Assembly: GCA_028282295.1 (NCBI GenBank)
Contig: JANQIE010000085.1
Span: forward strand, 16,590 to 80,589
Direction of reading: 5' to 3'
Origin: Desulfobacterales bacterium
GTDB lineage: Bacteria > Desulfobacterota > Desulfobacteria > Desulfobacterales > JANQIE01
Length of the DNA stretch: 64,000 nucleotides
Every line of letters starts with the position of its first letter. Within the stretch, counting starts at the first letter, position 1. Below the pieces are notes generated by a model. It was not told where the DNA came from and did not search any database. It saw only the letters and a list, made by a program, of their open reading frames with translations. Positions 45,700 to 56,052 of this stretch are shown here, one piece after another. The position numbers and the translations under genes are program-made.

Positions 45700-46911
45700 T
45701 TGCACGTGAAAGAAAAAGTAAACAAGGTCGTACTGGCGTATTCCGGTGGCTTGGATACCTCCGTGATCCTGAAATGGCTGGTCGAAACCTATGACTGCGA
45801 GGTGGTCACGTTTTCCGCCAATCTTGGTCAGGACGAGGACATGGGGCAGATTGAAACCAATGCCCGCAAGACCGGGGCTTCCAAGATTTTTATCGAAGAT
45901 CTGACCGAAGTGTTTGTCAAGGATTATGTCTTCCCGGCCTTTCGCGCCAACGCCGTTTACGAAGGGCAATATCTACTGGGCACGTCGCTGGCCCGGCCGC
46001 TGATCGCCAAGCGTCAGGTGGAGATCGCCGAGGCCGAGGGCGCCGATGCGGTCAGCCACGGCGCCACCGGCAAGGGCAACGATCAGGTGCGTTTCGAACT
46101 GGGGTATCTGGCGCACAATCCGAGCATCAAAATCATCGCGCCGTGGCGTGAATGGGACTTGGATTCCCGCACGGCCCTGATGGCATTTGCCCAAAAACAC
46201 GGCATCGAGGTGCCCACGACCCGGAGTAAACCGTACAGCACCGACTGGAACCTGTTGCACATCTCTTATGAGGGCGGCATCCTCGAAGACCCCTGGGCCG
46301 CGGCGCCGGACGATATCTATACCTTGACGACGGCCCCCCAGGCGGCCCCTGATGAAGAGGAAGTGGTCGATATCACGTTCGAACAGGGCAACCCGGTGGC
46401 GCTGAACGGAAAATCGCTGTCACCGGCCAAGATGCTGCGGGCATTGAATGAACTGGGCGGTCGCCATGGCATCGGGCGGGTGGATATTGTTGAAAACCGT
46501 TTTGTCGGCATGAAGTCGCGCGGTGTCTACGAGACCCCCGGCGGCACCATCCTGCGCAATGCCCACATGGCTATGGAGTCGATCACCATGGACCGGGAAG
46601 TCATGCACCTGCGGGACTCGCTGATTCCCAAATATGCCCAGTTGATCTACAACGGATTCTGGTTCGCGCCGGAAATGCGTTTGATGCAGCGGATGATCGA
46701 CGATACCCAGCAGGATGTAACCGGTGAGGTTCGGATGGGTCTTTTCAAGGGGGCGTGCCGGGTCATCGGCCGGCGGTCGGATTTTTCACTGTACAGCGAG
46801 GCGTTTGCAACGTTTGAAGATGATGAGGTATACAGCCAGAAGGATGCGGAAGGGTTTATCCGGTTGAACGCCCTGCGGTTGCGCATACAACAATTGATGA
46901 AAAAAGCGTAG
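45700..46911 (+). CDS. argG: Argininosuccinate synthase
   Basis: [33 protein letters not shown]. Confidence 0.97.
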   Translation: MHVKEKVNKVVLAYSGGLDTSVILKWLVETYDCEVVTFSANLGQDEDMGQIETNARKTGASKIFIEDLTEVFVKDYVFPAFRANAVYEGQYLLGTSLARPLIAKRQVEIAEAEGADAVSHGATGKGNDQVRFELGYLAHNPSIKIIAPWREWDLDSRTALMAFAQKHGIEVPTTRSKPYSTDWNLLHISYEGGILEDPWAAAPDDIYTLTTAPQAAPDEEEVVDITFEQGNPVALNGKSLSPAKMLRALNELGGRHGIGRVDIVENRFVGMKSRGVYETPGGTILRNAHMAMESITMDREVMHLRDSLIPKYAQLIYNGFWFAPEMRLMQRMIDDTQQDVTGEVRMGLFKGACRVIGRRSDFSLYSEAFATFEDDEVYSQKDAEGFIRLNALRLRIQQLMKKA

Positions 46912-46913
46912 AA

Positions 46914-46952
46914 AACCTGCCGCTGCCGGTCAACGGCCGGCAGCGGCAGGTT
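46914..46952 (+). terminator. Strong hairpin between argG and argH
   Basis: AACCTGCCGCTGCCGG-tcaacgg-CCGGCAGCGGCAGGTT followed by CTTTT. Confidence 0.75.
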
Positions 46953-46993
46953 CTTTTGGGCACGATTCACAAAAGCCATTCACGAGGCTAACA

Positions 46994-48373
46994 ATGACGG
47001 AAAAACCCTGGGACGGCCGGTTTGACGAAAAGACCGACCGGCGTGTCGAAGCGTTCACGGCTTCGCATCAGTTTGACCGGCGGTTATACGCCGACGATAT
47101 CGAAGGCAGCATCGCCCATTGTCGCATGCTGGCCAAGTCCGGCATTATTACCGGCGACGAAGCCGCTACCCTGGCAAAAGGACTGGGGCAGATCAAAACC
47201 GAGATCGAAAGCGGACAATTCACTTTCGAGGACCGGTTGGAAGACATCCATATGCATATTGAAGCCCGGTTGGGCGAAATTGTCGGCGATGTGGCCAAAA
47301 AGCTGCATACCGCGCGCAGCCGCAATGACCAGGTGGCCCTGGATGTCCGGCTTTTTTTGCGGCGTACCACCCAAGAGACGATCGCGCTGCTCGACACGTT
47401 ACGCGCGGTCCTGGTCGATCTGGCGGAACAGCACCAGGATGTCGTGCTGCCCGGCTATACGCATTTGCAGCGGGCTCAACCGGTTTTACTGGCCCATCAC
47501 CTGCTGGCTTACTACGAAATGCTCACCCGCGACCGGCAGCGGTTTGGCGAGGTCCGTGAGCGCATTGACGTAATGCCCCTCGGCGCGGCCGCCCTGGCCG
47601 GCACTACTTATCCCATCGATCGCCACTTTACGGCCAAACAACTCGACTTCCCACGGGTTTCCACCAACAGTATGGATACGGTGGCGGACCGGGATTTTAT
47701 ACTCGAATATCTCGCAGCGGCCAGTATTTGCATGGTCCATTTGAGCCGCCTGTCCGAGGAGTTGGTGTTGTGGGCCTCTGCTGAATTCGGTTTTGTCGAG
47801 CTGCCCGACGCGTTTGCCACCGGCAGCAGCATCATGCCTCAGAAGAAAAATCCGGATGTTCCGGAACTGGTGCGGGGCAAGACCGGGCGTGTGTTCGGTG
47901 ATTTGATGGCCATGTTGACGCTGATGAAGTCGTTGCCGCTGTCGTACAACCGCGATATGCAGGAAGACAAACCCTTGTTGTTCAGTAGTGTCGATACGTT
48001 GCACGGCTGCCTGGATATCTATGCCGAAATGCTGCCGCGTTTGAAATTCCAGCGGCACACGATGGCCAAGGCCGCCAATCAGGGGTTTCTGAATGCCACT
48101 GATCTGGCCGACTATCTGGTCACCAAGGGGATGCCGTTTCGGCAGGCGCACGGCTGCGCCGGCCAAATTGTCGGGTTTGCCCTGGCCAATCAAAAGGAAA
48201 TTCACGAATTGAGCCTCATCGAGCTGCAACAGTTCTCCGACCTGATCGAGCCGGATATTTTCGACCAATTGACCACCGAGCAGATGATTGCCCGCCGCTC
48301 CTCTTACGGCGGAACGTCCCAGGACAATGTGCGCGCAGCCATTAAGGCCGCGCGTCAAAAACCGGCGTCATGA
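46994..48373 (+). CDS. argH: Argininosuccinate lyase
   Basis: WDGRFDEKTDRRVEAFTASHQFD; GSSIMPQKKNPDVPELVRGKTGRVFG. Confidence 0.97.
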   Translation: MTEKPWDGRFDEKTDRRVEAFTASHQFDRRLYADDIEGSIAHCRMLAKSGIITGDEAATLAKGLGQIKTEIESGQFTFEDRLEDIHMHIEARLGEIVGDVAKKLHTARSRNDQVALDVRLFLRRTTQETIALLDTLRAVLVDLAEQHQDVVLPGYTHLQRAQPVLLAHHLLAYYEMLTRDRQRFGEVRERIDVMPLGAAALAGTTYPIDRHFTAKQLDFPRVSTNSMDTVADRDFILEYLAAASICMVHLSRLSEELVLWASAEFGFVELPDAFATGSSIMPQKKNPDVPELVRGKTGRVFGDLMAMLTLMKSLPLSYNRDMQEDKPLLFSSVDTLHGCLDIYAEMLPRLKFQRHTMAKAANQGFLNATDLADYLVTKGMPFRQAHGCAGQIVGFALANQKEIHELSLIELQQFSDLIEPDIFDQLTTEQMIARRSSYGGTSQDNVRAAIKAARQKPAS

Positions 48374-48374
48374 A

Positions 48375-48815
48375 ATGATTGAATCAAACCGACGAATAAC
48401 GTATGGCGTCAGTTGGCTGGTGGCCCTGATGGTGGTGGGGATGCTTTGGGGGTGTGGCGTCAAGGGACCGCCGGTGCCGCCCGAACAAATCAAACCCTCT
48501 GCGGTAACGGATCTTGCCGTTCGGCTTGAAGAGGGCGAGGTGCTCCTCTCCTGGACGGTGCCGGCCGCGGATACGAAAACTGAAAGCCAATTTCAAGGTT
48601 GCCGTGTCTATCGCTCCCGTTTTGAAATCGCGTCCTATTGCGCGGATTGCCCCCGTACCTTTGAAAAAGTAGGGGATATCGATCTGCGCACCGACGACCC
48701 GGCATTTCGCGAACCGGTTGCGTCCGGCTACGCCTACACGTATAAAGTGATCGTGTACACCAACAAGGGCATGCAAAGCGATGATTCCAATCTTGCCGAA
48801 ATCATCGTACCGTGA
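48375..48815 (+). CDS. Hypothetical lipoprotein (fibronectin type III-like)
   Basis: LVALMVVGMLWGCGVKGPPVPPEQIKPSAVTDLAVRLEEGEVLLSWTVP. Confidence 0.75.
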   Translation: MIESNRRITYGVSWLVALMVVGMLWGCGVKGPPVPPEQIKPSAVTDLAVRLEEGEVLLSWTVPAADTKTESQFQGCRVYRSRFEIASYCADCPRTFEKVGDIDLRTDDPAFREPVASGYAYTYKVIVYTNKGMQSDDSNLAEIIVP

Positions 48816-48892
48816 ACCGGCTCGCCACCACATTTCATTATGTGCTCTAGCCTGACGGCCGGACCCGTGGTTGGGGCTTGCAAGGAGGGCTC

Positions 48893-50161
48893 ATGCATCA
48901 CTTCGAATACCGCAATGACACCCTGTTTTGTGAGGCTGTTTCGGTGGCAGCGATCGCCGAAACGGTCGGCACACCGTTTTATCTCTACAGTCAAGCGACG
49001 TTGGAACGGCACTTCACGCAGTTCGACCGCGCGTTTGACGGCATTGACCATTTAGTCTGTTATTCCGCCAAAGCCAATACCAACCAGGCGATTTTAACAT
49101 TGTTCAACCGGATGGGCAGCGGCCTGGACATTGTCTCCGGCGGCGAACTTTATCGTGGCCTGCGGGCGGGCTTTGCGCCGGAAAAAATTGTCTATTCCGG
49201 TGTCGGCAAGCGCATCGATGAGATCGATGCGGCTTTGGCGCGCGGCATCTTGATGTTCAATATTGAATCGCAGCAGGAATTGGAACTCATCAACGCCCGG
49301 GCCGGCCAATTGAATACAACGGCGCCGGTTGCCATCCGTGTGAATCCGGATGTCGATCCGAAAACCCACCCCTACATCTCCACCGGATTGAAGCAAAATA
49401 AATTCGGTATCGATATCCGCACGGCACGCGATGCCTATCGGGCGGCCCAGGCCCTTGACCATGTCGATGTTGTGGGGATCGATTGCCACATCGGTTCGCA
49501 GATCACCGACACCCAGCCGTTTGCCGATGCCCTGCAGAGTCTGAAAGCGCTGGTGACGGCTCTTAAGGATGACGGGATTGTGATCAAGTACATCGACATG
49601 GGGGGCGGTTTGGGAATTACCTATCAAGACGAAGCGCCACCCGCGTTGAATACTTACGCCGCGACAATTTCAGCAACGCTAAAAAAAATGCCGGTGAAAT
49701 TGATTCTGGAACCGGGACGGGTCATTGTCGGTAACGCCGGCGTGTTGGTCACGCGGGTGCTCTTCATCAAGCCGGGACCGGTGAAAAACTTTGTGATCGT
49801 CGACGCCGGGATGAACGATTTGATGCGTCCGACGCTCTATCACGCCTATCACCACGTCCAACCGATCATCCGCAAGACCGCGGGTAAGGACGAGGCATTT
49901 GTTGCCGACGTGGTGGGGCCGATCTGTGAATCGGGTGATTTTCTGGCCCAGGATCGCAAAATGCCGCCATTTGAGCCGGGCGACCTCATGGCCCTGATGA
50001 GTGCCGGGGCCTATGGATTTACTATGGCCTCAAACTACTGTTCCCGGCTCAAGCCGGCGGAAGTTATGGTACACGGGGAACGTTTCGAGGTTGTCAGCCG
50101 TCGCCAGGATTATGAGACGCTGGTGCAAAACGAACGGGTGCCGGCGTGGATGGACGCTTGA
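48893..50161 (+). CDS. lysA: Diaminopimelate decarboxylase
   Basis: TPFYLYSQATLERHF; VCYSAKANTNQAIL; CHIGSQITD; GAYGFTMASNY. Confidence 0.96.
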   Translation: MHHFEYRNDTLFCEAVSVAAIAETVGTPFYLYSQATLERHFTQFDRAFDGIDHLVCYSAKANTNQAILTLFNRMGSGLDIVSGGELYRGLRAGFAPEKIVYSGVGKRIDEIDAALARGILMFNIESQQELELINARAGQLNTTAPVAIRVNPDVDPKTHPYISTGLKQNKFGIDIRTARDAYRAAQALDHVDVVGIDCHIGSQITDTQPFADALQSLKALVTALKDDGIVIKYIDMGGGLGITYQDEAPPALNTYAATISATLKKMPVKLILEPGRVIVGNAGVLVTRVLFIKPGPVKNFVIVDAGMNDLMRPTLYHAYHHVQPIIRKTAGKDEAFVADVVGPICESGDFLAQDRKMPPFEPGDLMALMSAGAYGFTMASNYCSRLKPAEVMVHGERFEVVSRRQDYETLVQNERVPAWMDA

Positions 50162-50185
50162 GGTTTGAAATTGGAAACTTGAAAT

Positions 50186-50201
50186 TGGGGCGGATGGACA
50201 C
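50186..50201. repeat. Solo terminus of the dispersed palindrome family (R6 fragment)
   Basis: ttggggcggatggacac matches the right end (ttgcggatggacac) of R1/R3, without a partner end. Confidence 0.45.
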
Positions 50202-50224
50202 TATTTGATATAGGGTAAGTAGCG

Positions 50225-51049
50225 ATGGATATTCCTTTTACAAAAATGAGTGGGGCCGGCAACGATTTTATTATTATCGATAACCGGCAGGGGGGGGTCA
50301 CGGATAAAGCGTCGGACACGTTTATCCGCAATTTGTGCCGCCGCAAAATGGCGGTGGGCGCCGACGGGTTGATATTGATCGAATCATCGGAGGAACACGA
50401 TTTTAAATGGCGGTTTTTTAACTCGGACGGCTTCCCGGCTGAGATGTGCGGAAACGGTGCCCGCTGCGCGGCGCGATACGCCTTTTTAAATAAGATTGCC
50501 GGGGCGATCATGGTGTTCAAAACGGACGCCGGTTTGGTGGAGGCCCGGGTGGACGGCGCGCAGGTCAAAATCAACATGCCGGCACCCACCGGTTTCAGCG
50601 ACGCCCGTGATCTCGATTTGGACAATCAGACGCTACGCTTTGAAAGTATCAACACCGGTGTGCCGCATGTCGTGATTACCGTGGATGACTTGGAGAATAC
50701 CAACGTAGTCGCGCTGGGAAGACGGATACGGCACCATGCACAATTTCTCCCCGCCGGCACCAATGTCAACTTCATCGCGGCAACCATGAAAGGGGAATTG
50801 GCGGTGCGGACGTATGAGCGTGGGGTTGAGGACGAGACATTGGCGTGCGGCACCGGCGCGGTTGCAGCGGCCCTGGTTTACGCCCGGCAACATGCCGCCG
50901 CAAGCCCGGTGCGGGTCTGCACACGCAGCGGCGCGCAGTTGAATGTTTTTTTTGTGCACCGGGGCAATGACTTCACCGATATCCGGCTTGAAGGGGATGC
51001 ACGGGTGATTTATCACGGCCGGCTCTGTGAAGACGCCTGGGAGTATTAG
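50225..51049 (+). CDS. dapF: Diaminopimelate epimerase
   Basis: FTKMSGAGNDFIIIDNR; MCGNGARCAARYA; ACGTGAVAAALV. Confidence 0.96.
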   Translation: MDIPFTKMSGAGNDFIIIDNRQGGVTDKASDTFIRNLCRRKMAVGADGLILIESSEEHDFKWRFFNSDGFPAEMCGNGARCAARYAFLNKIAGAIMVFKTDAGLVEARVDGAQVKINMPAPTGFSDARDLDLDNQTLRFESINTGVPHVVITVDDLENTNVVALGRRIRHHAQFLPAGTNVNFIAATMKGELAVRTYERGVEDETLACGTGAVAAALVYARQHAAASPVRVCTRSGAQLNVFFVHRGNDFTDIRLEGDARVIYHGRLCEDAWEY

Positions 51050-51104
51050 GCCCGGTGGGTATTGTTGCAACCCCGCCGCAACCGTGTAGGCAGGCAACCG
51101 GAAC

Positions 51105-51602
51105 ATGAGAACAAGGGATATCTTTATTTCGTGCGGTTCCAATATCGGCGACAAACGGCGGAATCTGGACCGTGGCATCGCCACGTTGGGCGACTGCGCC
51201 GGCTGTGACGTTGTCGCCACGTCCAAATTTTACCGCACCGAACCGGTCGATTATTTGGATCAGGACTGGTTTATCAATGCGGTGGTGAAAATCGAGACCG
51301 ACGAGACACCACACGAACTGTTGACCCGCCTGAAACGGATTGAAGCTGCGATCGGCCGGACAGTCTCCGCCATCCGTTATGGGCCGCGGGTTCTGGACAT
51401 GGACATTGTGCTGTTCGGGCGTCTGGTTCTTGAATCGCCCACCCTGACGATCCCCCACCGCCGTCTGCATAAAAGGCGCTTTGTGTTAAAGCCCATTTGT
51501 GATATAGATCCGGATATTTTGCACCCGGTATTAAATCAGCCGCTCAAATCCTTGTTGGCCGCCTTGAACACCGAGGGGCAGGGACTCGAACCAATTTTAT
51601 GA
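51105..51602 (+). CDS. folK: HPPK (2-amino-4-hydroxy-6-hydroxymethyldihydropteridine diphosphokinase)
   Basis: SCGSNIGDKRRNLDRGI; GPRVLDMDIVLFG; LTIPHRRLHKRRFVLKPI. Confidence 0.94.
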   Translation: MRTRDIFISCGSNIGDKRRNLDRGIATLGDCAGCDVVATSKFYRTEPVDYLDQDWFINAVVKIETDETPHELLTRLKRIEAAIGRTVSAIRYGPRVLDMDIVLFGRLVLESPTLTIPHRRLHKRRFVLKPICDIDPDILHPVLNQPLKSLLAALNTEGQGLEPIL

Positions 51603-51859
51603 AACTGATTGTTTTCTTAATCATTATTTACCTGATATACCGTGGGTGGAAATACTGGGAGCAGAAGATTTTATCCCATGACCGACAGTCTTCAGCGGCC
51701 CCCCGGTTACAGGTGGATGATGTGATGGTAAAAGATCCCTACTGCGAAGTATATTTCCCCAAACGTGATGGCGTGTCGATAAAACTGGACGGTCGACAAT
51801 TGATTTTTTGCAGTGAAGAATGTCGGGATAAATACTTGGCTGCACGTACGAACCGGTAG
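51599..51859 (+). CDS. Small membrane-anchored YHS/PP0621-like protein
   Basis: N-terminal TM, VKDPYCEVYFPKRDGVSIKLDGRQLIFCSEECRDKYLA. Confidence 0.75.
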   Translation: MKLIVFLIIIYLIYRGWKYWEQKILSHDRQSSAAPRLQVDDVMVKDPYCEVYFPKRDGVSIKLDGRQLIFCSEECRDKYLAARTNR

Positions 51860-51891
51860 CAAACCGTTTTAAATCAACAGGCTTCAAATCC

Positions 51892-52458
51892 ATGCAATTT
51901 CGTAACTCCATCACCAAGCTGTTAAGTCACCCCAATAGTTTGACCCTGTACCGGATTATCGCCTGTCCGATCATCGTCATACTGCTGCTTTATCCCAACC
52001 CGCTGTGTTCGTTTTTGGCGGCCATGTTTTTCAGTGCCGCGGCGATTACCGACTACCTGGATGGCTTCTTCGCCCGCCGACACGGTCTGGTGTCGACCTT
52101 GGGTAAAATCCTGGACCCTCTGGCCGACAAACTGCTGGTTTCATCGGCGTTTATCATGATGACCTCATTGGGCTGGGTGCCGGCCTGGGTGGTTTGTATC
52201 ATCATCGGCCGGGAGTTGGCCGTCACCGGCCTGCGCGTTATTATCAGCGATAAAGGACAGGAGATCGGCGCCTCCTGGCTGGGCAAGTACAAAACCGGTT
52301 TTCAGATCGCCGCCATCATTCCCTTGATGATCCACTACAGTCATATCGGCATCGATTTTAACCTGATCGGCCGGTTTTTCATGTGGGGTGCCTTGATATT
52401 TACTTTATGGTCCGGGATCGATTATTTTGTCCGGTTTCGCCGTTTACTGCTAAGTTAG
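51892..52458 (+). CDS. pgsA: CDP-diacylglycerol--glycerol-3-phosphate 3-phosphatidyltransferase
   Basis: AAITDYLDGFFARRHGLVSTLGKILDPLADKLLVSSAF CDP-alcohol phosphatidyltransferase motif. Confidence 0.94.
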   Translation: MQFRNSITKLLSHPNSLTLYRIIACPIIVILLLYPNPLCSFLAAMFFSAAAITDYLDGFFARRHGLVSTLGKILDPLADKLLVSSAFIMMTSLGWVPAWVVCIIIGRELAVTGLRVIISDKGQEIGASWLGKYKTGFQIAAIIPLMIHYSHIGIDFNLIGRFFMWGALIFTLWSGIDYFVRFRRLLLS

Positions 52459-52528
52459 GTTTTGTTTGAAGCTGCTTGCGGGGTGGGGCTGAATTTTCGG
52501 TTTTTATCAGATATGTCGATATTTTCTG

Positions 52529-52557
52529 TTGACAAAAGGCACTAAAATCTGTAGTCA
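52529..52557 (+). promoter_or_regulatory. Putative tRNA promoter
   Basis: TTGACA-17 nt-TAGTCA 15 bp upstream of tRNA-Gly. Confidence 0.5.
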
Positions 52558-52571
52558 CAATATTTCGTTGA

Positions 52572-52646
52572 GCGGGAATAACTCAGCGGTAGAGTGCGAC
52601 CTTGCCAAGGTCGAAGTCGCGGGTTCAAATCCCGTTTCCCGCTCCA
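52572..52646 (+). tRNA. tRNA-Gly (GCC), CCA encoded
   Basis: GCGGGAATAACTCAGCGGTAGAGTGCGACCTTGCCAAGGTCGAAGTCGCGGGTTCAAATCCCGTTTCCCGCTCCA cloverleaf. Confidence 0.97.
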
Positions 52647-52656
52647 TTTTTTTTAT

Positions 52657-52731
52657 GGCGGCATAGCCAAGTGGTAAGGCAGCGGTCTGCAAAACCGCTA
52701 TTCACCAGTTCGAATCTGGTTGCCGCCTCCA
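52657..52731 (+). tRNA. tRNA-Cys (GCA), CCA encoded
   Basis: GGCGGCATAGCCAAGTGGTAAGGCAGCGGTCTGCAAAACCGCTATTCACCAGTTCGAATCTGGTTGCCGCCTCCA cloverleaf. Confidence 0.97.
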
Positions 52732-52741
52732 CTTTCTTAAG

Positions 52742-52772
52742 GATTTACAGCAACTGCTGTAAATCTTTTTTT
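52742..52772 (+). terminator. Intrinsic terminator after tRNA-Cys
   Basis: gatttacagcaactgctgtaaatcttttttt. Confidence 0.88.
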
Positions 52773-52805
52773 GTTTAAAGCCCGCGAAAAAATAGCTTCA
52801 CATTT

Positions 52806-53672
52806 TTACTTCATGCAATTTACTTCCTCTCGCAATTCGTAAACTTTGCCCATCAGGTTTAAGAATTCGGATTCATCATATTCCATGGTCGTCATGATGG
52901 TTGTGGTGATATTGTCTTTCTCGCTATCGTTCAAAGGATCCGCCGCCAATGTGGCCAACAGGTTGGCTAAGCAAATGACCCTGCAAAAATCCTTGTCCGG
53001 TATATCTTGGTCGGATCGCTGTAAATCGCTCCGGCTATGAAATTCGCATGCCATGCGCATGCGCTCCGGCAGATTCCAATGGTCGCACAAAAGAACGCCG
53101 AGATAGTTGCTTTTCGGAAAAGCGAGCGCTTTTTCAGCTTCCGAAAACAATGTCCCATTATCCCGGCAGTATTGAACCAGCGCTTTATAATGGTCCGGAA
53201 AAAATTTGATGTAGACAAGTTTGCCGATATCATGCAGGATGGCCGCCGATCCGATATCCTCATACGGAAGCAACGGCTCATGCTGCTTGGCCAGATGCTT
53301 GGCACAAAGCGCAGTCAGCAATGAATGTTCCCAGTAGGCGTCCAGGCTCGCCTGATCTTTGATGTCGAGGGTTTTGACAATATAAAGCGTCAACACCATT
53401 TTGTGGATCTCGCTAAGCCCCAGATAGGCAACGGCGTATTTGACGCTGGCAACTTCGCGGGGCAGGCCGTAATAGGCCGAATTCACCACTTTCAACACCT
53501 GGGCGACCAAGGCGGGATCACTACTGATCAGCTCCGCGATGGAATTTATTTCACCGGTTTGAGATTTGATTTGGTCCTCGATTTGAAAGACCATCGAGGG
53601 GAGCGCAGGTAGAACCTGATGCCGCTTCAGAAAAGTTTTGGGGTCTATTTGGATAGGAGGCATTCCATTCAT
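52806..53672 (-). CDS. HDOD domain-containing protein
   Basis: LPALPSMVFQIEDQIKS..ISSDPALVAQVLKVVNSAYYGLPREVASVKYAVAYLGL; AAILHDIGKLV. Confidence 0.88.
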   Translation of the reverse strand: MNGMPPIQIDPKTFLKRHQVLPALPSMVFQIEDQIKSQTGEINSIAELISSDPALVAQVLKVVNSAYYGLPREVASVKYAVAYLGLSEIHKMVLTLYIVKTLDIKDQASLDAYWEHSLLTALCAKHLAKQHEPLLPYEDIGSAAILHDIGKLVYIKFFPDHYKALVQYCRDNGTLFSEAEKALAFPKSNYLGVLLCDHWNLPERMRMACEFHSRSDLQRSDQDIPDKDFCRVICLANLLATLAADPLNDSEKDNITTTIMTTMEYDESEFLNLMGKVYELREEVNCMK

Positions 53673-53910
53673 GCAAGTGGATTCCTTATTGTCAAGATTT
53701 TGGTTGTCAATTCGATCCCGCCGTCTGTCTGTGCATAGTTGTTAGTTTGTTCTATTCTTGCAAATCGTGGCTATGCCCGGCATTTGGCCGTGGATTTTTC
53801 CGCACTAAATATGTATTGACAACTTTACAAATCGGGTGTAGTGAGTCTTATAGCCGCAGTTACAAAGCTATCGGTTTGTATATCGGATTAAAAGCAATAA
53901 TCTTTAGCTG

Positions 53911-54073
53911 GTGTCCATCCGGAAATAGCATCTTTTGGTCCAGGCCGGCGTTCTCACGAATCTGAAATAATGGCGCAGCCATTCATGTTCTTGCGACGTA
54001 GCCTTGCTACGCCTGCGGTTTAAAATTCGCTGCGGCCTTGGCCTGAATCAAAATCTACTATTTCCGGATGGAC
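53911..54073. repeat. Dispersed nested-palindrome repeat, copy R4 (with inner insertion)
   Basis: gtgtccatccggaaatagcatcttttggtccagg...gacgtagccttgctacgcctgcggttt...aaaatctactatttccggatggac. Confidence 0.88.
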
Positions 54074-54101
54074 CCAAGTTGTTGGGGGACCATTTTTTTA
54101 T

Positions 54102-54833
54102 ATGTTGAACTCACGCTCTCCAATTCCCCTATACCGTCAATTGGCGGAATGGTTGCTCGACCAGATTCGGTCCGGCCAATTCCCCGCCGGCACCAGAATT
54201 CTGTCGGAAAATGAACTGGCGGCGCGGTTTTCCATTGGACGGCCCACGGTTCGGCAAGCAACCGATTTGTTAATTCGGCGAGGCTATTTGCAGCGTCGCC
54301 GGGGGGCGGGCACATTTGTCAAAGACGCGCCCGAAGAGGTGGACCTGTTTTCCCTGGCCGGCACGCTTTCGGCATTTCAAAAAAAGGGCATTGACATTGT
54401 TTCGAAAGTCGTCACACCGGTCCGTTTGCAGCCCATTGCCGCCGACGCCACCAATCCGTTTGGCGGGCAGGCCGCCTATCGCTTCAGCCGTTTGAACCTG
54501 GCTCAGGGGCAACCGGTGTTGTTTGAAGATATTTGCCTGCATCCGGACCTGTTCGCGGGCATAGAGCATATCGACCTGAGTGGGCGCTCTTTGTCACAGG
54601 TGGTCGATACCCATTTTTATTTACGGCCGGTCAGCGGGCGCCAAAGCTTTCGTGTCACGCCCGTCACGGACCTTCCGGCGGCGCAACTGCGGGTCGGCGC
54701 AAATGAACCGATTTTGCTGGTTGAGCGTTGGTTGAATTTTCCCGATGCCGACAACGCCTTGTTTGCCAGGATGTATTGCCGGACCGATCAATTTGTTTTT
54801 TCACAGCGCATAGGAGGATTTCCCGATGATTGA
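54102..54833 (+). CDS. GntR/HutC family regulator (UTRA domain)
   Basis: IPLYRQLAEWLLDQIRSGQFPAGTRILSENELAARFSIGRPTVRQATDLLIRRGYLQRRRGAGTFV; UTRA-like C-terminus. Confidence 0.92.
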   Translation: MLNSRSPIPLYRQLAEWLLDQIRSGQFPAGTRILSENELAARFSIGRPTVRQATDLLIRRGYLQRRRGAGTFVKDAPEEVDLFSLAGTLSAFQKKGIDIVSKVVTPVRLQPIAADATNPFGGQAAYRFSRLNLAQGQPVLFEDICLHPDLFAGIEHIDLSGRSLSQVVDTHFYLRPVSGRQSFRVTPVTDLPAAQLRVGANEPILLVERWLNFPDADNALFARMYCRTDQFVFSQRIGGFPDD

Positions 54834-56052
54834 AAGGGGCTATTACGACGGTTTCGGAGGGGCGTTTTTACCTGAAGTGTTGGTCGCCACCTTTGACGAA
54901 CTTGAACAAACCTTTCGGGCCGCCAAGGCCGATGAGGGCTTCTGGCAGGAATATGTGCGGGTCATGTCGACTTACTCATGCCGCCCGACACCGTTGACTT
55001 TTGCCGAAAACCTGACGCGGCATTTCGGTGGTGCGCGTATCTACATCAAGCGTGAGGATCTGAATCATACCGGCGCCCACAAAGCCAACAATGTCATGGG
55101 ACAGGGGCTGTTGGTCAAACGGATGGGCAAAAGCCGGGTGATTGCGGAAACCGGTGCCGGGCAGCACGGTGTGGCTACGGCCACCATGGCTGCCCGCTTT
55201 GGATTCAAATGTACGATTTACATGGGTGAAGTCGACGTGCAACGGCAACGTCCCAATGTGTTCTGGATGGAACGGCTGGGCGCCGAGGTGGTGCCGGTGA
55301 CCGAAGGGACCCGCATTTTGAAAGACGCCATCAATGAAGCCTTTCGCGATTGGGTGACGAACATGGATACCACCCACTATGTTTTGGGCACAGCCTGCGG
55401 TCCGCATCCGTTTCCGGAGATGGTGACCTATTTTCAGTCGCTTATCGGTCAAGAAGCCCGTGAACAGGTATTGGCGGAAACAGGACGCTTGCCGCACCGC
55501 ATTTACGCCTGTGTCGGCGGCGGTTCCAATGCCATGGGCATTTTTAACGCCTTTTTAAAGGACGAGGTTGAACTGGTCGGTGTCGAGGCCGGCGGCAAGG
55601 GCGTCACTACCGGACAACACGCCGCCCGGCTGGCTTCCGAGGATGGGAGTGTCGGGGTTGCCCAGGGATACAAGACTTTTTTCTTGCAGGATGAAGACGG
55701 CCAGATGATGGAAACCCATAGTGTGGCCGCCGGCCTGGACTATGTGGGGGTTTCACCGATTTTGGCCAGCCTGAAGCAATCCGGGCGGGTCCGTTTTGAG
55801 GCGGCCACGGATACCGAGGTGGTTGAGGCGCTGCAATTGACCATTCAAAAAGAGGGGCTCATTCCGGCCCTGGAATCGGCCCACGGTTTTGTGCAGGCTT
55901 TCAAGGAAGCGCCCCAGATGTCCGCCGAAAACGCTATCATCATCAATCAGTCCGGAAGAGGGGACAAAGACATATTCACGGTTGCCGATGCCTTTAACGA
56001 TCCTAAATGGCAGGCGTTCATCAAAGCCAAAGCGGAGGCGTATCATGCTTGA
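54826..56052 (+). CDS. trpB: Tryptophan synthase beta chain
   Basis: YIKREDLNHTGAHKANNVMGQGLL; ETGAGQHGVATA; GGGSNAMGIF. Confidence 0.96.
   Translation: MIERGYYDGFGGAFLPEVLVATFDELEQTFRAAKADEGFWQEYVRVMSTYSCRPTPLTFAENLTRHFGGARIYIKREDLNHTGAHKANNVMGQGLLVKRMGKSRVIAETGAGQHGVATATMAARFGFKCTIYMGEVDVQRQRPNVFWMERLGAEVVPVTEGTRILKDAINEAFRDWVTNMDTTHYVLGTACGPHPFPEMVTYFQSLIGQEAREQVLAETGRLPHRIYACVGGGSNAMGIFNAFLKDEVELVGVEAGGKGVTTGQHAARLASEDGSVGVAQGYKTFFLQDEDGQMMETHSVAAGLDYVGVSPILASLKQSGRVRFEAATDTEVVEALQLTIQKEGLIPALESAHGFVQAFKEAPQMSAENAIIINQSGRGDKDIFTVADAFNDPKWQAFIKAKAEAYHA

Noticed and set aside
52572-52731. tRNA pair as integration site of a genomic island
   Set aside because: No integrase or repeated tRNA 3' end seen downstream in this window.
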